From IMG/VR virus record IMGVR_UViG_3300037070_000088, positions 1-22,098 of that record: a stretch of 22,098 nt of DNA. The stretch is one strand, 5' to 3'. The notes below the pieces were generated by a model. It saw nothing but the letters and a program-made list of their open reading frames with translations. It did no database searches and was not told the DNA's origin. Positions 1 through 6,447 of the stretch are shown piece by piece. Both the position numbers and the translations under genes were made by a program. Position 1 is the stretch's first letter. The number at the start of each line of letters is the position of its first letter. This DNA is from a virus.

Positions 1-123
1 TTTGACGACTGGGGAAAAGGCATGGAGATCAAGGCAATCGCTCTTGGTTATTGCCTATCCATCAACACCGTCAACAAGATACTGAGGCGCAATCCTAGTT
101 ATAAGCCTTATGGGAGAGAGTGA
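1..123 (+). CDS. C-terminal end of a small helix-turn-helix protein (5' truncated)
   Basis: Reading frame 1 is open from the first base and stops at TGA 121-123, giving the last 40 residues of a protein whose start lies outside the window. The segment IKAIALGYCLSINTVNKILR has the spacing of a helix-turn-helix: a helix, a Gly-Tyr turn, then a recognition-like helix with Ser-Ile-Asn-Thr-Val. This suggests a small DNA-binding protein, but no specific family is recognisable from so short a piece. The last codons (PYGRE) also form the GGGAGAGAG ribosome-binding site of the next gene, whose ATG overlaps this stop (TGATG). The C-terminus closely resembles that of the 57-residue membrane protein at 340-513. 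The residues are read directly; the HTH role is inference. Confidence 0.6.
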   Translation, partial: FDDWGKGMEIKAIALGYCLSINTVNKILRRNPSYKPYGRE

Positions 124-347
124 TGAAAGAGATGCTGGAGAGAATAATCGCTAATCGGAAAAGCATAGCGGCTTACGATGAATTTCAAATGGCTCTTCAT
201 TATCCTGAGTTCGGTCTATCAAAGCTAATTGACTGGGATAACGAGGCAAGAACGGCGATTGAAGGCGTCAATTCAGCGCATGTTGGTGGGATTGATCGTA
301 GTCGTAACCCTATGTGGCGCACTATGGTAGGGGTTAACAATGGGTAG
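123..347 (+). CDS. Small hypothetical protein, 74 aa
   Basis: The ATG at 123-125 overlaps the upstream stop (TGATG) and lies just after a GGGAGAGAG ribosome-binding site, so it is preferred to the in-frame GTG at 120. The product is a soluble, mixed-charge 74-residue protein with no signal peptide, membrane segment or motif that I recognise. Its middle has several aromatic and acidic residues (YPEF, DWDNEA), and it ends in a glycine- and asparagine-rich tail (VGVNNG). It is the second member of a chain of tiny overlapping genes leading into the terminase. Such genes are typical of the accessory stretch between regulatory and packaging regions of phages. No function can be assigned. Confidence 0.6.
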   Translation: MKEMLERIIANRKSIAAYDEFQMALHYPEFGLSKLIDWDNEARTAIEGVNSAHVGGIDRSRNPMWRTMVGVNNG

Positions 348-513
348 CATCATAACCGTTCTATTCGCTGGCATATCCGCGATGTTCATTGCGCCAAGTG
401 CTATTTCATTTGGCGGCGCACTGGCTCAAAGAAAAGCAGCAGAACAACAGGCTAAGTATGAGGCGTTTTTGAAGCGCAATCCGGCGAATGTGCCGTATGG
501 GAGAGAGAAGTGA
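340..513 (+). CDS. Small single-span membrane protein, 57 aa
   Basis: ATG 340-342 opens a 57-codon frame that overlaps the end of the preceding gene by 8 bases and stops at TGA 511-513. Residues 4 to about 28 are strongly hydrophobic (IITVLFAGISAMFIAPSAISFGGAL), which looks like one membrane span or an uncleaved signal anchor. The rest is charged and helical (QRKAAEQQAKYEAFLKR). The C-terminus, RNP-N4-PYGRE type, nearly repeats that of the truncated HTH protein at 1-123. The same codons supply the GGGAGAGAG ribosome-binding site of the next gene. Size and topology would fit a small inner-membrane phage protein such as a holin- or superinfection-related factor, but nothing proves a role. Confidence 0.55.
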   Translation: MGSIITVLFAGISAMFIAPSAISFGGALAQRKAAEQQAKYEAFLKRNPANVPYGREK

Positions 514-707
514 TGCCTCTGAGTAAGTTTGAAGAAGATTTTCTCTTGAGGCTTGTCCGTGGAGAAAAGCTAAGGCTGGCAGATAGAGAAGAGGATAAAG
601 CAAGACAGAAAGTAAGAAAGCTTGGTCTTGCTGAAGTGGTAATGAAACCTCGAAGATGGTCAGTTACTGCTAAGGGTTGGGCTTACTATAATAGGTATTA
701 TCAATGA
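513..707 (+). CDS. Small winged-helix-like protein, 64 aa
   Basis: The ATG at 513 overlaps the upstream stop (TGATG) and follows GGGAGAGAG, so it is preferred to the in-frame GTG at 510. The 64-residue product is basic. A helical N-terminus (residues 4-35, rich in Glu, Arg and Lys) is followed by a segment of the type R-K-L-G-L-A-x(6)-R-R-W-x-V-T-x-x-G. This resembles the recognition helix, wing and final helix of small MarR/PadR-like winged-helix folds. The stop overlaps the start of the terminase small subunit gene (ATGA, 704-707), implying coupled translation. A role in local regulation or DNA binding during packaging is possible. The fold guess rests on pattern only. Confidence 0.6.
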   Translation: MPLSKFEEDFLLRLVRGEKLRLADREEDKARQKVRKLGLAEVVMKPRRWSVTAKGWAYYNRYYQ

Positions 708-1174
708 CCGAAGAAAAACGCGGCCCCGGCGCACCCACCAAATACACCCCAGAGCTAGCCCAGAAAATCTGCGACTTGATTGCGGGTGGGATGGCGTTCA
801 AGCATGCCTGCGCAGAGTGCGGTGTGACTGGGAGGAGCGGGCGTAATTGGCTTAGAATATACCCAGATTTTGAGGCTCAATATAGGGATGCCTGTGAAGA
901 CAGAGCTGACGATGTAGTGGATGGGATAATTGAGCTGGTGGATGGGTACGATCCTCACGGGCCAAACGCTAACACAGAGTTTCTAAAGGTTCGCCTTCAA
1001 GCCGACACGCGCAAATGGATCGCTGGTAAAATGCGTCCTAGGAAGTACAATGACCGCCTCATAGTTGACCATGCAGGCTCGATCAAACACAATGTCACGA
1101 TCTCTGAAATGACGGATGAAGAACTTGAATCTATCGCAGCAGGACGCAGCGCGGGAACTACTGGCGAGGCGTAA
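704..1174 (+). CDS. terS: Terminase small subunit
   Basis: This 156-residue protein should recognise the phage DNA packaging site and pass DNA to the large subunit. Residues 10-55 have the layout of the helix-turn-helix found in many small terminases: an N-terminal GPGAPTKYTPELAQKICDLI segment, then an AFKHACAECGVTGRSGRNWL helix pair. An acidic helical stretch (residues 58-82) may mediate oligomerisation. A basic segment with KWIAGKMRPRKYNDR follows, as in small terminases that precede P22- or Sf6-type large subunits. The gene starts inside an ATGA overlap with the previous gene. Its last 59 bases overlap the large-subunit frame, an unusually long overlap. Identification relies on the HTH pattern, the size and the adjacent large subunit. 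Confidence 0.85.
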   Translation: MTEEKRGPGAPTKYTPELAQKICDLIAGGMAFKHACAECGVTGRSGRNWLRIYPDFEAQYRDACEDRADDVVDGIIELVDGYDPHGPNANTEFLKVRLQADTRKWIAGKMRPRKYNDRLIVDHAGSIKHNVTISEMTDEELESIAAGRSAGTTGEA

Positions 1175-2660
1175 GGCTAGGGCAAGTCTGGTCGATTACG
1201 CTCGTTACATCGAAGTGCCGGGCGCGCCTCTTGTTGAGGGTGACGATACCGAGTCGTTCAAGCCTGTTGAGACACAGCTAGCAGAACACCACGTTCTCAC
1301 ATTACAAGCCATCCAACGCTGCATCGAAAAGCCATCTGGTCGGCTAATGCTGTTCATGCCTCCAGGTTCTGCCAAGTCTACATATGGCTCAGTCGTTACG
1401 CCTTCGTGGGCAATGGGACGCAAGCCCGGGTTCAAGGTTATCGGCGTGTCATACGGCTCTGACATGGCTAAGAAGTTCGGACGACGTACGCGATCCATCA
1501 TCAAACAGCGCAAATACTCCACGCTCTTCAATACAGCTTTGTCAGGCGATCAGGCAGCAGCTGACGAATGGGCGCTGTCCAATACGAGCGAATACATGTC
1601 GGGAGGCATTCTGTCGGGTATCACCGGTAACCGTGCTGATCTAGTCGTGGTGGATGACCCGATCAAAGGCCGTCAAGATGCTGACTCTGAGGTTATCCGT
1701 CAGCGCACGAAGGATGAGTATGAGGAGTCCGTTAAGACACGTCTCAAGCCGGGTGGGTCGATTATCATAATCCAGACGCGCTGGCATGAAGATGATTTGT
1801 CAGGCTCGATCCTTCCTGAGAATTATGCGGGTGAGTCTGGGCTGATTATGGGCCGCGATGGGTTCGAATGGGAAGTCATTTGCCTTGCCGCCAAGTGCGA
1901 ACGTGCAGACGATCCGCTAGGCCGTCAGATTGGAGATTACATCTGGCCTGAATGGTTCGATGCGACACACTGGAGCAACTTTGAGCGTATGCCCCGCACA
2001 TGGAACGCCCTATTCCAGCAGCGTCCAGCACCAGACACAGGCGACTATTTCAAGAAGGAATGGATACGCACGGTCGATGTCATGCCAGCGCGTGAGACAA
2101 TGTCTATCTATGGCGCGTCCGACTATGCCGTGACTAGCAACGGCGGCGACTATACCGTGCATGTGATCGTTGGCGTTGACCATGAGGGCAGGCTATGGCT
2201 GTTGGATCTATGGCGCAGTCAGTCATCATCTGATGTATGGGTTGATGCGTTCTGTGACCTTGTGCGCAAATGGAAGCCTATAGGATGGGCAGAGGAAACA
2301 GGGCAGATCAAGTCAGGTGTCGGGCCGTTCCTGGTGAAGCGTATGCTTGAGACACAGGCTTACGTGGCTAGAGAGCAGTTTGCCACACGCGGCGATAAAT
2401 CAGTCCGTGCGCAGTCTATCCGTGGGCGCATGGCATTGTCTGGACTTTACGTGCATAGTGGAGCAGAGTTTTTGCCAAGCCTGATATCTGAAATGATGTC
2501 ATTCCCGGTTGGTGTGCACGATGACCAAGTAGACGCCTTAGGTTTGGCTGGTCAGCTGATGGATCGGATGAGCGAAGGCGCTGCACCATTGCGGCCAGAG
2601 CAGCAGCTGGAGATCGGGGCGATTTATGCGCCTGCTTTGCCGGTTGGTAGACGCCGATAA
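1116..2660 (+). CDS. terL: Terminase large subunit (packaging ATPase and nuclease)
   Basis: This 514-residue motor protein hydrolyses ATP to pump DNA through the portal and cuts the concatemer. A Walker A motif is at residues 81-89 (MPPGSAKST). A Walker B strand ending in consecutive Asp residues is at 174-182 (ADLVVVDDP). The coupling motif IIIIQTRWHEDDL is at 216-228. The C-terminal half has the RNase H-like nuclease acidic residues: Asp336 (GASDYAVT), Glu393/394 (WAEETG) and Asp469/470 plus Asp473 (VHDDQVDAL). Length and motif order match full-length large terminases of the family with an N-terminal ATPase and a C-terminal nuclease. The start at 1116 lies within the small-subunit gene, in another frame. 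No strong ribosome-binding site is visible, so translational coupling is likely. Confidence 0.95.
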   Translation: MKNLNLSQQDAARELLARRKARASLVDYARYIEVPGAPLVEGDDTESFKPVETQLAEHHVLTLQAIQRCIEKPSGRLMLFMPPGSAKSTYGSVVTPSWAMGRKPGFKVIGVSYGSDMAKKFGRRTRSIIKQRKYSTLFNTALSGDQAAADEWALSNTSEYMSGGILSGITGNRADLVVVDDPIKGRQDADSEVIRQRTKDEYEESVKTRLKPGGSIIIIQTRWHEDDLSGSILPENYAGESGLIMGRDGFEWEVICLAAKCERADDPLGRQIGDYIWPEWFDATHWSNFERMPRTWNALFQQRPAPDTGDYFKKEWIRTVDVMPARETMSIYGASDYAVTSNGGDYTVHVIVGVDHEGRLWLLDLWRSQSSSDVWVDAFCDLVRKWKPIGWAEETGQIKSGVGPFLVKRMLETQAYVAREQFATRGDKSVRAQSIRGRMALSGLYVHSGAEFLPSLISEMMSFPVGVHDDQVDALGLAGQLMDRMSEGAAPLRPEQQLEIGAIYAPALPVGRRR

Positions 2661-2710
2661 TGGAACGCTCAGCCACCAGCCGCGTTTACCCAAAACCCTA
2701 GGAGGATGCC

Positions 2711-3025
2711 ATGACCACGAAAAAAGACGACTTCTGCGTTATCGATCTAACCAAAGATGTGTCCTGCGAACGCGGCACGAAAGGCTGCGATGTAGACCAC
2801 ACCAAGCCAGTGTCTGAAAAGTATGCCGCTAAGCTTGAGGGCCGCGAAATCCCGAAAGATGAGCATGAGATTGTCCACCGTCAGAAGCAGGCGGATAAGG
2901 TCGAGGCCGAACACAGCCAGCAGCAGGCGGTTAACTCTCGCACAGCTGACGGACCGGCAAAAAGTAGTGCGCCAAAGGTCTATACGCCTACGATGAATAA
3001 GGGTGACAAGGGCGGCAAGAAGTGA
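2711..3025 (+). CDS. Hypothetical protein, 104 aa, downstream of terminase
   Basis: A perfect AGGAGG at 2700-2705, five bases before the ATG, is the strongest ribosome-binding site seen in the window. The product is small, hydrophilic and charged. Three cysteines (9, 19, 26) and a His30 cluster in the N-terminal third, within CVIDLTKDVSCERGTKGCDVDH, and could bind a metal or form disulfides. The middle is helical and rich in Lys, Glu and Gln. The tail is a low-complexity Ser/Pro/Lys/Gly segment ending GDKGGKK. No family is recognised. Its place between the terminase and portal suggests a virion-assembly or packaging-related accessory protein. It is the last gene before the terminator at 3176-3212. 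Confidence 0.7.
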   Translation: MTTKKDDFCVIDLTKDVSCERGTKGCDVDHTKPVSEKYAAKLEGREIPKDEHEIVHRQKQADKVEAEHSQQQAVNSRTADGPAKSSAPKVYTPTMNKGDKGGKK

Positions 3026-3096
3026 TAAAAATAACGCAAGGCAATAGCGATCCTTATGGCCCCGCAAAGATAAGCCCATTCGGTAGCTTTTGTAAC

Positions 3097-3174
3097 GGTA
3101 TGATGTAGCCAACGGGTAACGGCGCAAGGCTTAAAAATCTTTGATCGTGTGAGTTCGAGTCTCACCTCATGCCA
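3097..3174 (+). tRNA. Degenerate tRNA-like sequence
   Basis: The T arm is textbook: GTGAG, loop TTCGAGT, CTCAC (3149-3165). GGTATGA at 3097-3103 pairs over seven positions (one G-T) with TCATGCC at 3167-3173, forming an acceptor stem with discriminator A3174. A D-arm-like segment (GCC, AACGGGTAAC, GGC) spans 3108-3123. An anticodon-type stem CAAGG/CTTTG (3125-3129 and 3139-3143) encloses a nine-base loop CTTAAAAAT instead of seven. One extra base lies between the T stem and the acceptor, the D loop is irregular, and no CCA is encoded in register. The anticodon cannot be assigned safely. It could be a decayed phage tRNA gene or a tRNA-derived relic. The stems are visible; the function is doubtful. 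Confidence 0.45.
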
Positions 3175-3175
3175 T

Positions 3176-3212
3176 GCCTCTCCATCCTAACCGATGTGAG
3201 GGGCTTTTCTTT
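3176..3212 (+). terminator. Rho-independent terminator before the portal gene
   Basis: GCCTCTC (3176-3182) pairs with GAGGGGC (3197-3203), and the inner CATC (3183-3186) pairs with GATG (3193-3196 region) around a short loop, with one bulged base. The run CTTTTCTTT (3204-3212) follows. This is a convincing intrinsic terminator. It would end transcription of the terminase and small-protein operon and of the tRNA-like sequence, and so separate it from the portal operon. Confidence 0.75.
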
Positions 3213-3259
3213 GCCCATATGTTACGGTATAACCTATCCATCAACGATAGGGTGCACCA

Positions 3260-5656
3260 TTGGACGATCTGGACAATCAAACTTCTGTATCCGATACAAT
3301 GGAAGTGAAGGATGAGCCAAAAAGCTCATCTGTCGTGCTTTCCGCTATCCAGGACGCAAAGAAGACGTTCGAAACCTACAACAATTTCTGCAAGAAGATC
3401 GATGATGTTCTAAGCGCACGAACGCAGCTGGTTGGTGCAGTTGTCGCGGGTGGGTTCTCAGATCAGCAGTATGACTTGTTCTGGGCTTCTATGGAGATTC
3501 TGAAGCCTGCTATTTATGCCAAGCCTCCCCGCATCGTAGTTTCCCCCAAATTCAATGATGGCGACCGTACAGACAAGACTGTTGCCGAACTAATGGAGCG
3601 CGTCCTTAATTCAGAGTTCGAGCGCTCAGACATCGACCAAGTCATGCTTGATATGCGCGATGACTTGGCTATTACGAACCGTGGTGTTGACTGGATTACA
3701 TACGAAAACGAAGACGGCGAGAAGCGTGTTTGCATTGAGCATCTTGACCGCTTCGACTTCCTCCACGAACCGGCCCGTAAATGGACTGAGGTTAGCTGGG
3801 TTGCCCGTTGCGCTTACATGACACGCAAGCAAATGGCAGACCGTTTCCGCAAATATAGCGGCCTCAAGTATCAGGATGCTGCACTTAGCTGCAACCGTTA
3901 CGACAAGGATAATGGCGCGTCCGATAACTCCATGAAGGCGGAAGTATGGGAGGTCTGGAGCCGTTCTGATAACCGCGTATATTGGGTTTCAGAAGGCGTT
4001 GACGTTTTCCTTGATGAAGATAAACCGCACCTAGACCTTAAAAAAGGCTTCCCTTGCCCACGTCCTGCATATGGAACGAAGCAGCGACGGTCACTTATCC
4101 CTGTGCCGGATTACACGCGCTATGAAAGCATCCTTGAGCAGATCAACGAAGCTACATTGAAGATTTACGCTCTCCTTGAGCAGATCCGCATGTTCGGCCT
4201 CATCCCTGGTGGCGGTGATGTTGGCAACGCTATTCAGGCCGCGCTTAATTCATCCCAGACTTCAGCCTTCCAGCTGATCCCGGTTCCTAGCGCACAGTTC
4301 GCGGGCGCTGGTGCTGGTGGTCTTGCTGTATGGTGGCCGATTGAAGTTATTGCGCAAACCATCACTGGACTTATCCAAGCACGTCAGCAGTTGTTTGACG
4401 ACTTCTACCAGCTGTCTGGCATCTCGGACATTATGCGTGGCGCGACTGAGGCGGATGAGACACTAGGCGCTCAAAGACTTAAGGGCCAATACGGCTCTGT
4501 TCGTATCAAGGACAAAACAGACGAACTGGTTCGTGTTGCGCGTGATACGGCTTGCATTGCAGCTGAAATCATTTGCGATAACTTCGACCAAGACACACTG
4601 CTTGAAATCTCGCAGATGACGATCCCGACAAAGTCTGAGGTTGAGAAGAAGCTTAAAGACCTTGAGGCATCTGGTAAAGAAGAGCTAGCCAATCTCATGG
4701 ACCAAGCCGAACAAGCCCGCCAGCAGATCCCGCCGGATGCAGACCCTCAGATGCTGCAACAGGCTGAGAAAGAATTTAAGGAAGCGCAACAGGCTATCCT
4801 TGCCAAATACTCGCCTCAGATTAAAAAGCTGAGTGAGGCCGTGGTTATCGAAGACGTTATGGAGATCATCAAAGATCGTCGCACACGCGGACTGATTATT
4901 GATGTCGAGACTGATTCGACCGTTATGATCGATGAGATGGCAGAAAAGCAGTCTCGATCTGAGTTCCTGAATGCGTTCTCATCTGCTGCTGCATCCGTTC
5001 AAGCACTCATGATGGGCGGTGAAGCTGGTGCGAAACTAGGTGGCGGTATTCTCAAGTTCTCGCTCCAGCCATACCGTGCGAACCGTGAGCTAGATTCATT
5101 GATTGATGACTTTGTCGAACAAGCCCCTCAGATGGCAGGCAGCGCAGAAGGCGATGCAGGCACAGCCGAACTTGCAGCTGCACAGAAGGCGTTGGCAGAA
5201 GCAGAAGGCGTCAAGGCACAGGCCGCGATGGCTAGCGTACAGGCTCGTGCTGCACAGGCGCAGGCTGACAATGAGCGCAAGATGGCAGAGATGCAGATGA
5301 AAGCGCAAGAGTCCGCCGCTAGGCTACAGCAGGAGAATGACAAGCTCCAGCTACAGCTTGCAGATCTACAGAGCAAGGACAGCAAGACCCAAGCAGAGAT
5401 TGACAAACTCCGCGCCGACACTGCCAAGATCCTTGCATCCATAGGCCTTGACGTTCGCAAACAGGAACTTTCTGAATATACGGCGGCGAAGAATGCACAG
5501 CAGAGCGAAGTGGATACGGCGCTTAAGGTACAATCAGAAGGCCGCGCTGAGCGTGGCGAGGAACGCGCTGATCGTCAGCAACAAGTTAGCGAACAAACAA
5601 CCGATAGGCAGATGACGTTCCAGGAACGCCAAGCCGAAACACAAGGAACGGAATAA
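3260..5656 (+). CDS. Portal protein (P22-type)
   Basis: This 798-residue protein should form the ring at one head vertex through which DNA enters and leaves. The segment LKPAIYAKPPRIVVSPKF (residues 81-98), followed by a helical TVAELMERVLN region, is typical of P22-like portal proteins. So is the conserved DMRDDLAITNRGVDWITYE block (131-149). From about residue 630 to the end the protein is almost entirely Ala-, Gln-, Glu- and Lys-rich helix and coiled coil, like the long C-terminal barrel of the P22 portal, which has a comparable total length. The start is TTG at 3260 with a modest AGGG upstream at 3249-3252. An ATG at 3299 is in frame but has no ribosome-binding site. The stop overlaps the next ATG (TAATG). 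Confidence 0.9.
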   Translation: MDDLDNQTSVSDTMEVKDEPKSSSVVLSAIQDAKKTFETYNNFCKKIDDVLSARTQLVGAVVAGGFSDQQYDLFWASMEILKPAIYAKPPRIVVSPKFNDGDRTDKTVAELMERVLNSEFERSDIDQVMLDMRDDLAITNRGVDWITYENEDGEKRVCIEHLDRFDFLHEPARKWTEVSWVARCAYMTRKQMADRFRKYSGLKYQDAALSCNRYDKDNGASDNSMKAEVWEVWSRSDNRVYWVSEGVDVFLDEDKPHLDLKKGFPCPRPAYGTKQRRSLIPVPDYTRYESILEQINEATLKIYALLEQIRMFGLIPGGGDVGNAIQAALNSSQTSAFQLIPVPSAQFAGAGAGGLAVWWPIEVIAQTITGLIQARQQLFDDFYQLSGISDIMRGATEADETLGAQRLKGQYGSVRIKDKTDELVRVARDTACIAAEIICDNFDQDTLLEISQMTIPTKSEVEKKLKDLEASGKEELANLMDQAEQARQQIPPDADPQMLQQAEKEFKEAQQAILAKYSPQIKKLSEAVVIEDVMEIIKDRRTRGLIIDVETDSTVMIDEMAEKQSRSEFLNAFSSAAASVQALMMGGEAGAKLGGGILKFSLQPYRANRELDSLIDDFVEQAPQMAGSAEGDAGTAELAAAQKALAEAEGVKAQAAMASVQARAAQAQADNERKMAEMQMKAQESAARLQQENDKLQLQLADLQSKDSKTQAEIDKLRADTAKILASIGLDVRKQELSEYTAAKNAQQSEVDTALKVQSEGRAERGEERADRQQQVSEQTTDRQMTFQERQAETQGTE

Positions 5657-6033
5657 TGCCAGTAGGTGGTGCACCAGTTACGCCAGTAGACAAAAGTGGC
5701 AACGTTATCGGAACGCAGGGGGCAACCGTTGCCTCTCCAGAATTTAACCGGAATATTGGCGCTCCAACGGTTGCCACTAATCAAACAGCATCTTCTCTAT
5801 CGCCAGCCGCAGCAGCTCAGATCGTTGCGGCTCGATCCGGGCGGCAGTCAGTGATGATAACCAACATAACCGGTACGCAGCCTGTATATCTTGGAGCGTC
5901 TGGCGTGACGGTATCGACGGGACTGTTCCTAGCCGGTTCCGTTGGCGCATCTGTCACCATCGCTACATCAGCGGCTATCTTTGCGACTTCTCCAACAGCA
6001 GCGCAGACTCTTAGCTATCTGGAGAATTACTGA
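5656..6033 (+). CDS. Small beta-rich structural protein, 125 aa
   Basis: The ATG overlaps the portal stop (TAATG), and AAGGAA lies just upstream. The first 55 residues are low-complexity (Gly, Ala, Thr, Asn, Val). The second part has the alternating hydrophobic pattern R-x-S-V-M-I-T-N-I-T-G-T-Q-P-V-Y-L-G-A-S-G-V-T followed by GLFLAGSVGASVTIATSAAIFA. This is the look of a compact beta-sandwich often seen in small phage head or tail accessory proteins. No catalytic residues are apparent. Its position directly after the portal, at the head of an accessory module, suggests a virion decoration or fibre component. Family assignment is not possible from sequence reading alone. Confidence 0.65.
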   Translation: MPVGGAPVTPVDKSGNVIGTQGATVASPEFNRNIGAPTVATNQTASSLSPAAAAQIVAARSGRQSVMITNITGTQPVYLGASGVTVSTGLFLAGSVGASVTIATSAAIFATSPTAAQTLSYLENY

Positions 6034-6446
6034 TGGTTGATGGCATATCGTATCCGGCTCCGCAGCCATCGAATACAACGCCTCCTAGTGTCTCCGATAG
6101 CGGCGCGCTTGGTAGTGACATGCGGTATGCGCTTGCCAATCATACACACGCCAGCAAGGTTCGAAAAATACGGGTTCAATGTGCAGCTGACGGAACTTTG
6201 ACGTGGACGTACAGCACACCTTTTACAAATGGGGTGACGCCTATTGTTCTGGCCGTCGCAGAGGTAGCTAGCGGTGTTACTGATATTATCAACGTCCAAG
6301 TAGTCGATACCCCCACTTCGACATCGTGCAAATTGCTGGTAAACCGCGCCAATCGATCAGTCGCGGCATTGCTTGGTTTGACCGTTCTTTCTCTCCCAGC
6401 GCAACCCGGCGTAACGTGGGTACACGCTGTAGCATTGGAACCATAA
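6033..6446 (+). CDS. Small fibre-like virion protein, 137 aa
   Basis: The start overlaps the previous stop (TGATGG, ATG at 6033). Residues 15-42 contain a linker of the type TPPSVSDSGALGSDMRYALANHTH. That RYALANHTH signature is common in phage fibre and appendage proteins, just before a beta domain. The C-terminal 95 residues alternate hydrophobic and polar residues (VTPIVLAVAEV, IINVQVVD, VTWVHAVALEP), fitting a beta-rich knob. Together with the preceding gene and the following hydrolase it forms a tightly packed set of probable surface proteins between the portal and scaffold genes. Exact role unknown; a head or neck fibre tip is my best guess. Confidence 0.65.
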   Translation: MVDGISYPAPQPSNTTPPSVSDSGALGSDMRYALANHTHASKVRKIRVQCAADGTLTWTYSTPFTNGVTPIVLAVAEVASGVTDIINVQVVDTPTSTSCKLLVNRANRSVAALLGLTVLSLPAQPGVTWVHAVALEP

Positions 6447-6447
6447 A

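Noticed and set aside
3097-3174. tRNA-like sequence as the phage attachment site
   Set aside because: It sits far inside the structural block, and no integrase gene is in the window. Nothing else supports an attachment role.
3211-3233. TTGCCC and TATAAC as a promoter before the portal gene
   Set aside because: The spacing is only 11 bases. A box at the right distance (TTTTCT, 3205-3210) matches poorly and overlaps the terminator's T-run. It is kept only as a shared motif in the findings.
5128-5460. Minus-strand and alternate-frame open frames over the portal C-terminus
   Set aside because: They are by-products of the Ala/Gln/Lys-rich coiled-coil coding sequence. Their products are low-complexity Ser/Ala/Cys strings with no start signals.
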